From positions 1,984,001 to 2,048,000 of the forward strand of contig BLLK01000069.1 of the NCBI GenBank assembly GCA_021927905.1: a DNA stretch of 64,000 bases. Direction: 5' to 3'. This document shows positions 1 through 11,380 of this stretch, piece after piece. Source of the stretch: Chaetoceros tenuissimus. Taxonomy: Eukaryota; Bacillariophyta; Thalassiosirophyceae; Chaetocerotales; Chaetocerotaceae. The notes under the pieces are model-generated. The model had not been told where the DNA came from. It made no database searches and worked only from the letters and a program-made list of their open reading frames with translations. A program made the position numbers and the translations under genes. Each line of letters opens with the position of its first letter. Positions within the stretch are counted from its first letter, which is position 1.

Positions 1-839
1 CTTTCCTATCGCAATCAACTTCACTTGGTGGTGGACTTGCTTCCTCTGCATCTCTTGGACTGCGACAGAGAAATGTGGGCGAAGTCAATAGTCAGAATAG
101 AGTACATATTCCAAAAAGATCCATGATGAGTATGACTACGGAGAAACAATTCAATTCTAAACCAGCAGCTTCTACAAATATCATGAATGACAAAGAGAAT
201 CAACACATGAATATTCTCAACTCTTCGATTTCTACATCTCTTGTTGCGAAACCATCTACGGCTGGTCTTGGAAATAATATTTCTTCTTCTTCTGCTCATC
301 TTCAGAGTATCAATTACAATCAATGGGTAGTACTTTATGGTTTTTCGACAATGGAGCAGTATACATTTATGCTTGAGAAATTTGACAAATTAGGAACTAT
401 TACCAGGAAATATCCATCGACGGCTTTTGCATCCAATGATTCAGCGTTATCCTCGAATTGGGTATGTATTCAGTATGAGTCGGCATTGCAAGCTGACAAG
501 GCAATGTGCCAAAATAGTTCTATTCTCAACATGATCGGTGGCAGTGATTCCTTTATTGTTGGGGTGATGAAGGTGGATGAAATTATTGCTAGAAAGTTGG
601 GTCTCAAACAATTTTTGCACAATGGAGGTGAGGAGGAAAAGTCCAAGAAAACGTTCTTTGGAAAGAGGGATGAAGCTCGTCCACCAATTGGAATTTCTAC
701 TAGTCTCAATGAAAAAGATGTGTTATTGAATGGAAATGATGTTGCTGATCGTAGACTTTTGGGACTCGATGGTACCAACACTGCTCCAAGACAAGGTAGT
801 GTCTGCTACAAACTTTTGGCATGGGTTTATGGATGGTAA
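1..839 (+). CDS. NUP35: Nup35/Nup53-type nucleoporin (5' partial)
   Basis: The frame is open from base 3 through the left edge, so the N-terminus lies outside the window; the first internal ATG is not the true start. A Ser/Asn-rich disordered region leads into an RRM-like Nup35/53 (MPPN) fold at about 325-600: WVVLYGF, a central NWVCIQYES strand, and a closing IVGVMKVDEI strand. In this family the RRM dimerises and binds other inner-ring nucleoporins. The protein ends in a short amphipathic stretch, CYKLLAWVYGW, matching the C-terminal membrane-binding helix typical of Nup53. It is therefore inferred to be an inner-ring linker anchored to the pore membrane. Convergent with the p23 gene. The fold and C-terminal helix together make the call firm. 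Confidence 0.82.
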   Translation, partial: FLSQSTSLGGGLASSASLGLRQRNVGEVNSQNRVHIPKRSMMSMTTEKQFNSKPAASTNIMNDKENQHMNILNSSISTSLVAKPSTAGLGNNISSSSAHLQSINYNQWVVLYGFSTMEQYTFMLEKFDKLGTITRKYPSTAFASNDSALSSNWVCIQYESALQADKAMCQNSSILNMIGGSDSFIVGVMKVDEIIARKLGLKQFLHNGGEEEKSKKTFFGKRDEARPPIGISTSLNEKDVLLNGNDVADRRLLGLDGTNTAPRQGSVCYKLLAWVYGW

Positions 840-1230
840 ATAACTTTATTGTCTCGAAATTCCACTTCATCCTCCTCTTCGTTTGGTCTAGCTAGAAAAT
901 CTATTCTAGTAGCATCTGCGAATTATTTCGAATTTAAAAGTCATTTCTCATGGAGAAAATATTTATACAGTATAAGTAATAAACACCTTCTTGCTATTCC
1001 ATTAATTATGATTTGATCCATTGAATTCAATGCTTTGATGCTCACAAAAAGAGTTCTCATACACGTATGCTCACTCTCACTCGTTAGTCGCATTTGTAAC
1101 TTTCTAGTAGTTGAAATAATTTTTTTTGTTGTTTTGTACAATGAAAATCTATTATTGAGCAAATCTAGAATATACCAATTTTCACTAATAGCAATGTGTA
1201 CCATCCACACATCTCATTTGTTTCAAATTT
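840..1230. other. Convergent 3' intergenic spacer
   Basis: A+T-rich spacer between the tail-to-tail NUP35 and p23 genes. It should hold both 3' UTRs and poly(A) signals. Short open frames on both strands here have no domain and overlap the antisense of p23. I see no RNA gene or repeat. Confidence 0.6.
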
Positions 1231-2115
1231 TTACTCTAAATCTGGTAGATCATCCTCGTCATCAGAATCTGAATCTGCGTCATCTGCACCAATATCAGCA
1301 CCTGAAGGAGACATACCTCCCATCATTTGCTGTAAGGCTGCCATGTCAGGCATGCCGCCTTCGCCACCTCCCATTCCTGGCATACCTGGCATACCACCAG
1401 CTCCGCCTCCCATCATTTTCATCATTGCTTCCATATCCATTCCGCCCATGCCGCCCATTCCACCCATTCCGCCCATGCCGCCCATGCCGCCCATATCAGG
1501 ACCTCCAGCGCCGCCCATCATACCATCCATCCCAGTAGTATCGAAGCCCTCCTCTTCTTCATCTTCGTCAACGTATCTGTCCCAATCAATCTTCACTTGA
1601 TTCTTTTCCAAAAGTTTATCTTGCAACAATCTTGGCCAAAATACTTCATCATCCTCATCTTCCTTCTCTTCAACAATTTTCATAACATGCATTTGCACTG
1701 ATCTTGGATTAACCTTATATGTTGATCCTTCCGCCTTGGAATCGATAGGTTTAAAGAACTTGATATTTACTTCATATGGCTTTCCTTCAGAGGTTCCCTT
1801 GAAGTGAAGCTCTTCATCTGTCAAAGTTATAGTCTCATCCTTTACATCTGGAAGAGCGATGGTGATGAACAATGAATCAGAGCGTTGAGCCCACTGTCAT
1901 GGAAAGGGAAATGAAATGTTAGTTTGTTACCCAAGATATGAACAATGTTGCAAAGGGTTCGTATCAAACTAAGATATCTTTTTTGAAAAGAAGTTCCATC
2001 CACTAGTAGTCTGGGTCATACCGTGCATCTCATTTTTGCACTCTCCCATAACCCTCTCCCAAATCAAGCTGAAGAAACACAGTTGACGTACCTTGATTGG
2101 TGCTGTGTTAGACAT
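1231..2115 (-). CDS. HSP90 co-chaperone p23/Sba1 (CS domain)
   Basis: Two exons: 2115-2092 (24 nt, eight codons, MSNTAPIK) and 1893-1231, joined in phase 0 across a 198-nt GTACGT...ACAG intron. This restores the family N-terminus with [12 protein letters not shown], giving 228 aa. A CS beta-sandwich fills the first ~115 residues, including FFKPID and the WPRLLQDK / [10 protein letters not shown] segment that contacts HSP90. The tail is very Met/Gly-rich (a run of MGG units at about 1440-1500), then acidic (DSDSDDEDD). p23 binds the ATP-bound closed HSP90 dimer and slows client release. The Met-Gly tail resembles that of plant p23 proteins. Without the tiny first exon the protein lacks the conserved tryptophan. 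Confidence 0.9.
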
Positions 2116-2502
2116 TTTTGCTTATTATTATTCTAATAGGAATACTTTGGAATGGTGTGAATCCAAAATTTATATGGAAAGAAAGAGTTGGATGGAAAAG
2201 GATGAGGCAATAAAGAAGCTAATCGAAAACATTGAAAAAAAGAAATTAGTGCAAAAGGGGAGGAAAGGTAGTCCTACTTGCGAAAGGGGGGAGGAATTGT
2301 TGAAGACTCTCATTTTGACACTTTTGTTTTGTTGCATCTTTGGATCCTACCATAGCATCCTACCCTAGTAGGTGAACAAAAGTGAAGTGAACGAACACGA
2401 CGCACGATGGAATCAAGAATCAAGTAGAAATTCTTATTTGCCAAAGTTGGTTTCATTCATTCATAATCTCTATCAGTATTCCTACAAATTCATTCACAGG
2501 AA
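2116..2502. promoter_or_regulatory. Divergent promoter region (p23 / Atg14-UVRAG-like)
   Basis: 387 bp between two head-to-head genes, so it must carry both promoters. A 91-codon plus-strand frame crosses it but has no domain and begins antisense to p23 exon 1; I treat it as chance. No clear TATA box or repeat is visible. Confidence 0.5.
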
Positions 2503-4083
2503 ATGCCACCCTTAGATAGAATATGCCCCTGTCGTTCAGTGCAATCTGAATCTGCGGAAAAGACTTACTGTCAAGCATGCATACGATTATTTCTGACACA
2601 AAGAATTCAAGAACATAAAACTGCCTTGGAAGAAAGGAATCAAGCTCGAGAAAATTGTGCACAAGAATTACAAGAATTACGATCGTTATCTGTCCAAACT
2701 CCTCATTTGTCAAAGGGTCCTACTGTGAAAGCTTCTCCTCAACAAATCATAGATGAATACCAAGATAGAATACAAATGCTGACAAAAGATATTGAATTGC
2801 TCCGAGAAGAATGTGGGAAAAAGTCTATTGCTTTGGCTTCATATTCTGTCATGCAGTCTAATAGAGCACTAGAAAATGAAAATTCTAGAAACATCATTTT
2901 GGAGTCAAGGAGGCGGCTAGAACTTTTGCGAACTTCTATTTTGACTGGGAACGATGATGAAAAGATGGAAGGAAATTTGACAAGTACTATCGAAGACATG
3001 GTTATAAAAGTTCGGAAGAAAAGGTTTCAGTTAGCAATTGATACATTTGATATGTTTCGTGTGGACGTAGGTTCCGAATATGATGCGTTGACCGTTGATA
3101 TGCTCATGGACGTGAATTCTGAAAATGATGTGCCAAAATCAGATTGCAAAAGTAATAGTCAACCATCGTCGAGTGTAAATCCAAGATTTCTACGATTAGT
3201 GAAACAACGAGTGCCATCTGGTATTGGTAAAGTTGCAGGGTTGCTATTCCCTCATCGTGGCCCGCAACAATGTTTCAGTGGTGTCCTCCCCCACAATGTA
3301 CTAATGTCATCACTTCGTTTGATTGCAAGTCTTACAAATGCACTCGCAAGATGTCTATCTATCGAATTGCCACATCCAATAGTTCTTTCTCCAGTAGCGA
3401 AAAACATGGATGCTACCAGATTTGGAATCACGCATGAGAGACTTTGGTTAAAGGACCAAACTGCAGATATAATTGACTCCGTCCCAAAGAAGGACAATTC
3501 AAAGGACGATGGAACAAATCCAAATATCACCTCTATGAAAGATGTCGAAAATCTTTGTTCAAAGGACGAGAAGAAGAAAGATTTACCTGCGGACAAAGTG
3601 AAAGATGAGCAAAAGATAAATGCTGCTGTTAAAGTATCAGCATCAACGAGCTCATTAATGTCACTTGTAGGTAGATCCGCATTGAAGGCTCTTGACAAAG
3701 TGGCTGACAAAGTGCATCATTCGATTCACATTCAAAAGAGCACGCCTACTACTAAGAAAGTCAACGCTGTAACCCTACCCATGGATCCCGATTCTGTGAA
3801 ACTCCGTGTACAGTATACTACATATGCCATCATATATGAAAGTACCTCAACCAACTACGGAAGCAGTACAAAATACAAACTGAGACCTCCTCTCCCAAAT
3901 TCGGACAAGGACCTTCAACGACAAAACGAGGAACAGTTCACAATAGCTCTTCAACTACTTCAGAATGACATTGTGGCGCTTTGCATTAGATCCGGTGTTC
4001 CTGTAGCTATGCTATGGCCCGCAGAAGCAATGCTATTGAATTTGCACTCTTTGAGACTACATATCCAATCCGACCTGGAGTAA
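2503..4083 (+). CDS. Atg14/UVRAG(Vps38)-like subunit of class III PI3-kinase complex
   Basis: Single-exon protein of 526 aa. An N-terminal cysteine cluster (CPC near residue 8, CQAC near residue 23) leads into a coiled coil at about 30-170 with heptad-like QELQEL and MLTKDIELLREE segments. A conserved core follows (FSGVLPHNVLMSSLRLIASL, then IELPHPIVLSPV), a Lys/Asp-rich linker, and a C-terminal block (EEQFTIALQLLQNDI ... CIRSGVP). This order matches Atg14/Barkor and UVRAG, which link Vps34-Vps15-Beclin 1 to autophagy or endosomal membranes. The N-terminal Cys pairs favour an Atg14-type protein, but no BATS domain is evident, so the two cannot be separated by eye. Shares an upstream region with p23. 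Confidence 0.62.
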   Translation: MPPLDRICPCRSVQSESAEKTYCQACIRLFLTQRIQEHKTALEERNQARENCAQELQELRSLSVQTPHLSKGPTVKASPQQIIDEYQDRIQMLTKDIELLREECGKKSIALASYSVMQSNRALENENSRNIILESRRRLELLRTSILTGNDDEKMEGNLTSTIEDMVIKVRKKRFQLAIDTFDMFRVDVGSEYDALTVDMLMDVNSENDVPKSDCKSNSQPSSSVNPRFLRLVKQRVPSGIGKVAGLLFPHRGPQQCFSGVLPHNVLMSSLRLIASLTNALARCLSIELPHPIVLSPVAKNMDATRFGITHERLWLKDQTADIIDSVPKKDNSKDDGTNPNITSMKDVENLCSKDEKKKDLPADKVKDEQKINAAVKVSASTSSLMSLVGRSALKALDKVADKVHHSIHIQKSTPTTKKVNAVTLPMDPDSVKLRVQYTTYAIIYESTSTNYGSSTKYKLRPPLPNSDKDLQRQNEEQFTIALQLLQNDIVALCIRSGVPVAMLWPAEAMLLNLHSLRLHIQSDLE

Positions 4084-4162
4084 AATGAAGAGTCCTATGT
4101 ATTTTATATATGCGTGTGAAAATAGAAATTAAAAATTATGCATAAAACAAATCTATATTTCA

Positions 4163-6150
4163 TTATTGATTCATTTGCTTGTTTTGCATTTCTTGTACCA
4201 ACTTATCAAGGTCTTCCTTGAACGCATCCATACCAACAGGCAACTCTCTCAATGTTTCTACTTTTGTTTGGATTATTTCATGCTCCTTTATCAGTAATTG
4301 ATGTTTTGCATACTGGAATTCCATAGTCTCGTTCAAATCTGCAAGTCGAGCTAATGCTAGAGCTAATGCTGAAGGAGGACCTGGTGGTGGTGAGGGCGGA
4401 GCAACTTCAACCTTTTCTTCTATCCTTTGTTTGATTGGAGTGACATCTTTCCTAGGAGGCGGCGGCACTGGCTTTTCTATACTGCGATTATTATCTTGAG
4501 GGCGCATTTCTTGTTCATTTCTGTGATCATCCTGAAAGCTGGAATTTGAAGTGTATCTTGAAAAATTCGCCTCGTTAGAATTTTCTGATGGACGAGATCC
4601 ATACTGATCCATTTGATTTCGATTGCTGTTCTCATAGTAATCCATGGATTGACGATTGTTGTTATTATTGTAACCACGACCTCCCGTGCCTCGTCCACTA
4701 AATCGCCCACCGCCAAAGTCCATGTTATTATTGTTGAAGCGGCCACCTCTCCCAAAACCCCTTCCTCTACCGCCGTTAAATCGACCACCTCTTCCAAACG
4801 TATTATTATTGTTCTGGTGTGTCATTCCTCCACCTCTTCCACCAGAATTATGCTGGATTTTCCTTCCAAACTGATCTTCTGTATCATTATTATCAAAGTT
4901 ATTATTACCCATGCCTTGATTATTTCGATCATGTTGGAACTGATGATTATTTTGATTTGGCGGAGTGAAATCACCACGACCTCTACCTCTGCCACGTCCA
5001 GGATGAGAAAAGCTTCTTCTTGGTGTAAATGAATCGCCTTGTGATTGGTTGAAATGACCACGGCCTCCTCTACCCATTGGCCCATCATGACCACGACCAC
5101 CTCTAGGTGACGGTGCCCCACTCATGCCACTTACAGAACCACCGTCAGCACTACCATGTCTTTCCAGTGAAGGTGGTCTCTGAAATGGGGCTGATCTGAA
5201 ATCCCGATCGTCTGTCATATTTCCATCGACAGAAGTTCCACCAGATCCAAAGGAGTCATATCGCATTCTTTTGTTACTATGTGGCGGTTCTGGTGCATTC
5301 ATGCCTGGACCACCGCCCATGCCAAATTGATTCCCGCCTGTTGCCCCTCCCATAGGATTATTGTTCATGTTCATATTCATCTTCTCATCATCTACTGAGT
5401 CTGACATTGATCCATAAGTTGGAAGATTTCTATTGAAATTAGAATTATTATCCTGTGGTGGAGGAGGATGATCAGTCATAGGACCTGGACCATGTGGAGA
5501 ACGAGTTGGAGCTACATCCATTGGAGGCATCATAGGTCCATTATTATTCCCAAATCGTCCTCCCATGTTTCCATCCATGTTATCATTCATACGACCACGT
5601 CCCCTTCCTCTTCCGCGTCCTCTCCCTGGTCCAGAATTTTGATTTTGATGTCCATGAGAGTGTCCATAGTAATTTTCTTCTCTGGGAGGACCTCTTGCAT
5701 TCATATCTCCTCGACCGCCGCCTCGGAAACCTCTTCCACGACCCCTAAAAAAGGTTCTGCCACCACGACCTTCACCATCATTAAATCTACCAGCTCCGCC
5801 ATTGTGAAAGTTTCCTCGTCCTCCATCGTGATGTTGATGTTGCGGTTGCTGTTGTTGAGGTTGAGACTGTTGTTGCTTATTCTCGTAGTAATTATTATTA
5901 TGTCCATGTCTCCCCCCTCGACCTCTTCCAGGCCCCATATCCATATTGTTCATATGTCGACCCCTACCTCCATCTCTTCCTCGACCTCCGAATCTACCTC
6001 CTCCTCGAAAACCTCGTCCTTCAAAGCGACCCCCGTGGTCTCTACGTGCATGAAATCAATGAGCTATATCAATACTTCTGATATTTACTGAATATGTTTA
6101 GACAAGAATGCTTACCTCCCCCCATGTCTTCCTCTCCCCATAAAAGCCAT
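4163..6150 (-). CDS. RGG/RG-box, Asn-rich putative RNA-binding protein
   Basis: Exon 1 is 6150-6116 (MAFMGRGRHGG) and exon 2 is 6041-4163, joined by a 74-nt intron (GTAAGC...GTAG) with AG+A phase; 637 aa. Most of the protein is RGG/GRGRG tracts mixed with Asn, Gln, Met and Pro runs, including a poly-Q segment near the N-terminus. No RRM or KH domain is present. The last ~70 residues differ: a charged amphipathic helix rich in Leu/Glu (LADLNETMEFQYAKHQLLIK onward), probably a coiled coil. RGG tracts commonly bind RNA and drive condensates, so an mRNP role is inferred. I do not recognise an orthologue. The repeats also create long meaningless frames on the other strand. Confidence 0.75.
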
Positions 6151-6685
6151 ATTTTTTTCTTTCTATATGAATCTATAAATGATTTGACAACAGCATGCAA
6201 TCTGCACTCTGAAATCATTTGTGTAAGATAAGGTAATAGTTTTACTTCCATTCAATTGAGTGAGAGGTCCACAGGGTCTTTGTGTCTGCCATGTAGGCTC
6301 AAAACCTATTCTATTGCACGACTGTCTGTACGACTAAAACTCCCGATTGATTCAAATCCGTTTGAATTTCATTATCTTCAAAGACGACGAGGGAGAGGAG
6401 AGGGAGAAGTAGGGCAAAAGTTATAGTACTCTACACAATACTAAATATAACACGCATTCATAGGAACGTTGATCATCCTTTGAAAAGGGTCTATTAATCC
6501 GTTTTTGATCCGATAGAATCTATTACAAAGGAAATTCTGAGCTATTTTGACAATCTTGTTTCTATAACTTTACTTAAAAGGGGAGGAACGAGTAGTACTT
6601 ATTGGCTCTCAAGATTATTTCTACATCCTATTGGAGATTGGCATTGCTGAATCTAAAAACAAGCTTAGGATTATTACATACCATC
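6151..6685. promoter_or_regulatory. Divergent promoter region (RGG protein / PLC)
   Basis: 535 bp between divergent start codons. It contains GAGGGAGAGGAGAGGGAG-type purine runs around 6390 and A+T-rich stretches. No RNA gene or clear motif is seen. Confidence 0.5.
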
Positions 6686-9607
6686 ATGAGAAAAGTGTAT
6701 CAACCTGAATCATCGAAATTTCGAACATGTTTGAATGCAGTTCCGGTCCATCAAAAGATACTAGATGGTGTCAATGTTGTAAAAGTCACAAGGGTAAGTG
6801 TGATGCTGGATGGGCCTATTTCATTCTGTTCGCATATGTTCTAATGATTATGGAATATGATCCTTGTAGGAGGGTAAAATGCAATCAGGATATTTTACTT
6901 TATCAGAAGATAGATTTACAATTTACTTGACGGACAAGCCTTTGCCCAAAGAGGGAAGAATAGGATATGTTCGTCGTCCTAAGCCTCTTTTTGTTCGTGT
7001 GACTAGTACACAGGCTGAAGAAGATGAATATGAACGTTGTATTGATATTGGAAGTGTTGATAGAATCCAAGATGGACAAAATACTTTTAGATTTGAAATG
7101 TATCATGAATCAATAGGCAGGTGAGTTATGCATGACTGATTTCTGTTACATGTCATTTTGCATTGAATCATACATGTGCTGATAGATCATCTTGAAAATG
7201 AGTAGAAGAAAGTCTGGAAATACTGGAACTCCCAAAAAGGGTGTAGAGTTGGATCCAACTAGGTGTTTTTCTATTATATATGGAGGCGAAAGAACACTTG
7301 ATATGATGGTGAATGACGAAGATGTAACCAAGGATGAGATCATGTCGATTCTTGAGGCACTGCGTGAAAAATATACTGCAGCGAAAGTAAAAGTCAATCC
7401 AGATGTTTTGCTTCTTCGGCAAATTTGGGCAGATGTAGATACGGATAGAACAGAAACAATTACAAGTAATGAATTGTGCAAAATTTTAGAAAGAATTAAT
7501 TTCTTCATGAAGAAGTCTGATGCCGATAAGCTATTTCATTCCTTTGCAAAAATGATGGGAATGGATCGCCAAGCTCGAAAAAAAGGTATTTCATTTGAAC
7601 ACACAGTTACTATTATGCACAAGATTAAACGAGATAATTGGGCTGCGAAGCCCGTTCGAGATATATTTTTTGGTTTGTTTGGACGGTTGATGAACAATGG
7701 AACGGAACGTACAAGAGTTTCAGCTGACTCGTTTTTAAGGAAGCTTGTCTGGAAAAAGCAAGGAGAAGCCAACACTACCATTGAAGATGTTCGATCGTTA
7801 TTCAAATTTCTTAATCAAGTTGAAGTTGCTGATGTGAAGAGTAATTTGAACTATAAAGCATCCGATCCAAATGCAGGGAAATACATTGACTTCAGTAGAT
7901 TTGAAGCTCATTTACTGAGTATAGACAATGATATCTTTGATCCATCGAAAGAAAGATTTGATCCAACCTCAATGCATGAGTCATTATCCAAGTATTGGAT
8001 CAGTTCCAGCCACAACACGTATCTAACTGGTGATCAGATCAAATCTATTTCAAGTGTCCACATGTACACAAAAGCTTTACATCAAGGTTATCGATGTTTA
8101 GAATTGGATTGCTTTGACGGATTTTACGATGAAAACAATATCGCAAACCCAATTGTTTATCACAAGTAAGTTTCTATTCAAAATGAAATCTTCTGTCTGC
8201 GAATACAAATTCTGTAACTGACACTGTATTCTTTCAGCTATACAATGGTGACCAAGATTCCATTCTTTGACATTATTGACTGCATAAATCTATTCCTCGA
8301 AAAGAATCCCAATTCATACCCTGTCATACTGTCTTTGGAGAATCATTGTACACTACCGTTTCAAGAAAGAATGGCAATATATATGTCAGCAAAATTTGGA
8401 GATAAATTGTTTATACCTGATGAAGAAAAATTTGAAGAACCACTTCCATCTCCCGAAGAGTAAGTTTACCCAAAATTATAGCATCATATTACTTTGATTC
8501 CGTATTAACATGACTTCTAGGTTAAAAGGAAAAGTACTCATCAAAGGAAGAAGAATTACTGATAAAAAAGAGGATTACTACAATGGACCGTCTTATGATA
8601 CAGAAGAATCAGATGATGATTCTGTGATAGAAGACGGCCATTCAGAACTCGAAAGGGATGATACACCAGTAAGTTATTCACATTTTATTCCATCAATATG
8701 CATTCCCTTTGTCCTAACATAAACTCCATGAAAAAAGTTGAGCCCTAAGAAAGCAAACATGGATAGGCAATCTTCTACTACATTCTCTCCTGAGTTGTCC
8801 AAAATTACATTTTTCCATGGTGTCCGCTTAAATTCTTTCAAGGCATTTATGGAGAAAGGCAAAGACTGTATGATCTCGATAAGTGAATCCAAAGCAAAGA
8901 AACTGAACAAGTATGATCAACATAGATTGGATTGGATCAAATTTAATCAAAGTCATCTATCGCGAGTGTACCCATCGGGAAAACGCATTTATTCAAGTAA
9001 CTTCGATCCAATGATTTCATGGTCAAAAGGAGTACAAATGTGTGCTCTTAATTACCAGACCAATGACGATGGTAGACGACTAAATGATGGGCGATTTCGA
9101 CAAAATGGAAGTTGTGGATATGTCCTAAAACCTCCAACACTCTTATCCGATGCTGCGCCCCACGCTCTCACTGTCAGTATTCAAGTGCTTATGGGATCTT
9201 GCCTTCCGAAACCAAATGGTGACAAGAAAGGTGAAATTATTGATCCTTATGTACAAGTTACTTTGAATGATATTTCACCTATCGATGGGAGAAGTATAGT
9301 TCATCATGAACGGACTCCTTATGTGCAGAATAATGGTTTCAACCCAATTTTTCAACAAGATCATCCATTCAAATTTGAGGTTGAGAATCCTGACGTCGCT
9401 ATGATTTCATTTACGGTTTGGGATAGGGATATAACGTCAAAAGATGTATTTATAGGAAATGCTTCGATCCCTGTTGCTTGTATCAGGGAAGGGTACAGAA
9501 GTGTACACCTATCTGATAGTCATAACAAGCGAAATGGTGTCTTCGAGTGTGCATCATTACTTGTGCAAGTTGATATTAAGAAATCTCAAGCTGTAAAAAT
9601 GTGGTAA
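6686..9607 (+). CDS. Phosphoinositide-specific phospholipase C, delta-type (PH-EF-X-Y-C2)
   Basis: Six exons: 6686-6793, 6870-7120, 7206-8165, 8238-8459, 8521-8668, 8738-9607. All phases agree and give 852 aa. Order: PH domain (~20-145), EF-hand region with a loop at about 198-209 (DTDRTETITSNE), X domain (~375-500), acidic linker, Y domain (~583-690), C2 (~705-840). The catalytic set is complete: His389 in SSSHNTYLTG, Glu419 and Asp421 in CLELDCFDG, His439 in VYHNYT and Glu474 in LSLENHC. It should hydrolyse PtdIns(4,5)P2 to IP3 and diacylglycerol at membranes in response to Ca2+. The acceptor of exon 3 has an equally in-frame AG three bases upstream. The first exon is the least certain. Confidence 0.92.
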
Positions 9608-9746
9608 TGCATACTATAAATATTTTCTATATGAATATATACTTTTTTCTCTTTTTTTAACCTATTTTGATTGGTCCTAAATTATGAAAGAAACTGGTAC
9701 GAAACAGCAACATTCATGAATACATGTGTTCTACAGTATGGGCTTC

Positions 9747-11022
9747 CTAACGCATCGTATTACTTGCAGCGGCTGATTTCTGTTGTATTGGAATCGCATC
9801 CTTTGGTCGAGATGTTCCATAATTGATAAATGCCTTACTCAAGATTTCAGATGTACATTGAGTTGTTTTCAATATCTTCATTTCAGCCACTACGGAATCA
9901 ATTAGCTTCGTTGCTGATTCCATGGCAGTGTTACATCCTTCTCCCATGGAGGGTGTGATGGCATGGGCTGCATCTCCAATCAATGTCACTTTACCGTCAG
10001 AGGTTGAGTATGACACATCTTCAACATCTCCTTTCACATGGAACCACGATACATAGCGGTTGACGCGAGCCGTGTTGAATGCATCTGCTCCAATCATCTT
10101 GTAAAACGCTGGTAGTTCTTTCTCAAATAAGTCCGCCAACTGCTTTGAAAGCAAGCTATTACCAGCTTCGGTAGAAGGCAATGCTGAATATTCACCTTCC
10201 CATCCTTTGGAGGTTCCATCCTTTGGAGGTTCCAGAAATCTGTACCGTTCAAGAGTATCTTTGTAACATACCATGGAGATAGATAATTCACCAGTGGCGA
10301 GAGGTGCTGCAATCACATAGAACTTGCATTCGGGTGAAGGACGAATTACATATGTTCCGTCATTTTTCCATCCTTCTGGTTTTTTGGCCATCATGTGAAC
10401 TCCAAAGCTCTTGCATTCCTCAATTTCACCTTGCTCAGACAGGGTCTGGTATGAATTGCGTACACTGGACCACTTTCCATCTGCACCAATTACATGTGTC
10501 GCTGATAGAGTTGTATTAGATGCATCGTCAAGAGTTACTTCCACTCTTCCATTTTCTAATGTTTGAACATGTGATACTCCAGATCCTCTTTTTATGGTGA
10601 TCAACGGAGATTCAGATGCAATAGTTTCAAGGCATTCTACAAGAAGAGACCTTGAGAAACCAAGACCTGGTACCTTTTTCGGTATGCACTTCTTTTCGCC
10701 AGTTTTTGCATCCACGATATAGACAAAAGATCTTGGAAGTGCTTTTTCTTTTGCTGCTTCGATACATCCTTTTCCTCTACTAAGAGATGCCTGACCTCTC
10801 TCGCCAATTATGATTGTGAAGCTTTTCGTGCCCCTATGTACATTCATATCATTAGAACAACCTAGGCAATATTCACACTTATTGAACTTGGTCAACTCAC
10901 CATTGATCTGGCTCTTTTGCCTTCTCGATTACTGTTGTTGCTACTCCTAGATCTGCAAATAGAATCGCTTGCAATAAACCAGCTGGTCCTCCTCCGCAAA
11001 TGATAATCTTTGGGTCAGTCAT
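9747..11022 (-). CDS. FAD-dependent monooxygenase (kynurenine 3-monooxygenase-like)
   Basis: Exon 1 is 11022-10901, exon 2 is 10833-9747, across a 67-nt intron (GTGAGT...ATAG); TG+G restores a Trp codon and gives 402 aa. Exon 1 carries the Rossmann FAD-binding motif ICGGGPAGLLQA followed by an acidic strand end (VIEKA). Exon 2 holds the DG-type motif (HVIGADGKWSSVR) and the ribityl-binding GD motif (VTLIGDAAHAITPSMGEG). This is the class A flavin aromatic hydroxylase architecture. The length and spacing suit kynurenine 3-monooxygenase or a relative, but the substrate cannot be assigned by eye. There is no obvious C-terminal membrane segment, unlike animal KMO. Convergent with PLC, with 139 bp between. 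Confidence 0.8.
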
Positions 11023-11380
11023 ACTTGTGCTTTTGTTGGTATTTCGATTGTTGTTACTTAAATTTTATGATTAGATGAATACGAAAAGATGTGCTTCTTA
11101 TTTTTTTAATAATTTGTACCCCCGGAAAAGGTGTTCGCACGCGCTGCCACGGCGATGGCTGGTTGCCAAACCATTGTTTTGCCCAATGAGTACCCGGAAA
11201 AGCGTAAAAGCGTTCTTATAATATCGTGTCAACATGAGAAAGAGACAAAAAAGGGAAGAAAAGATCAATATTTATGTATCCAATGACAACCTTCCCTGAC
11301 ACGTTCATGTTCAGGTGAGAGGTGAGAGAACAACTGCTCGGTACCTCTATCGTATCCCATACATTTTCAGTTACAGTAAG
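11023..11380. promoter_or_regulatory. Divergent promoter region (FAD monooxygenase / FKBP)
   Basis: 358 bp between divergent genes. The FKBP frame extends upstream to a GTG at 11315 but the first ATG that gives a signal peptide is 11381, so 11315-11380 is taken as 5' UTR. No other feature seen. Confidence 0.45.

Noticed and set aside
1035-1600. Pro-rich frames (PPMPPIPP-type and RPCRPCRP) on the plus strand
   Set aside because: They are the complement of the MGG repeats of p23 and have no domain of their own.
2093-2368. 91-codon plus-strand frame between p23 and the Atg14/UVRAG-like gene
   Set aside because: It begins antisense to p23 exon 1, opens with a non-ATG or chance start, has no domain and lies where both promoters must be.
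5468-6091. 207-codon plus-strand frame rich in Ser/Thr/Ile over the RGG gene
   Set aside because: Antisense of GRG/Asn repeats gives long Ser/Thr/Ile/Met frames by composition; the minus strand has a coherent spliced protein.
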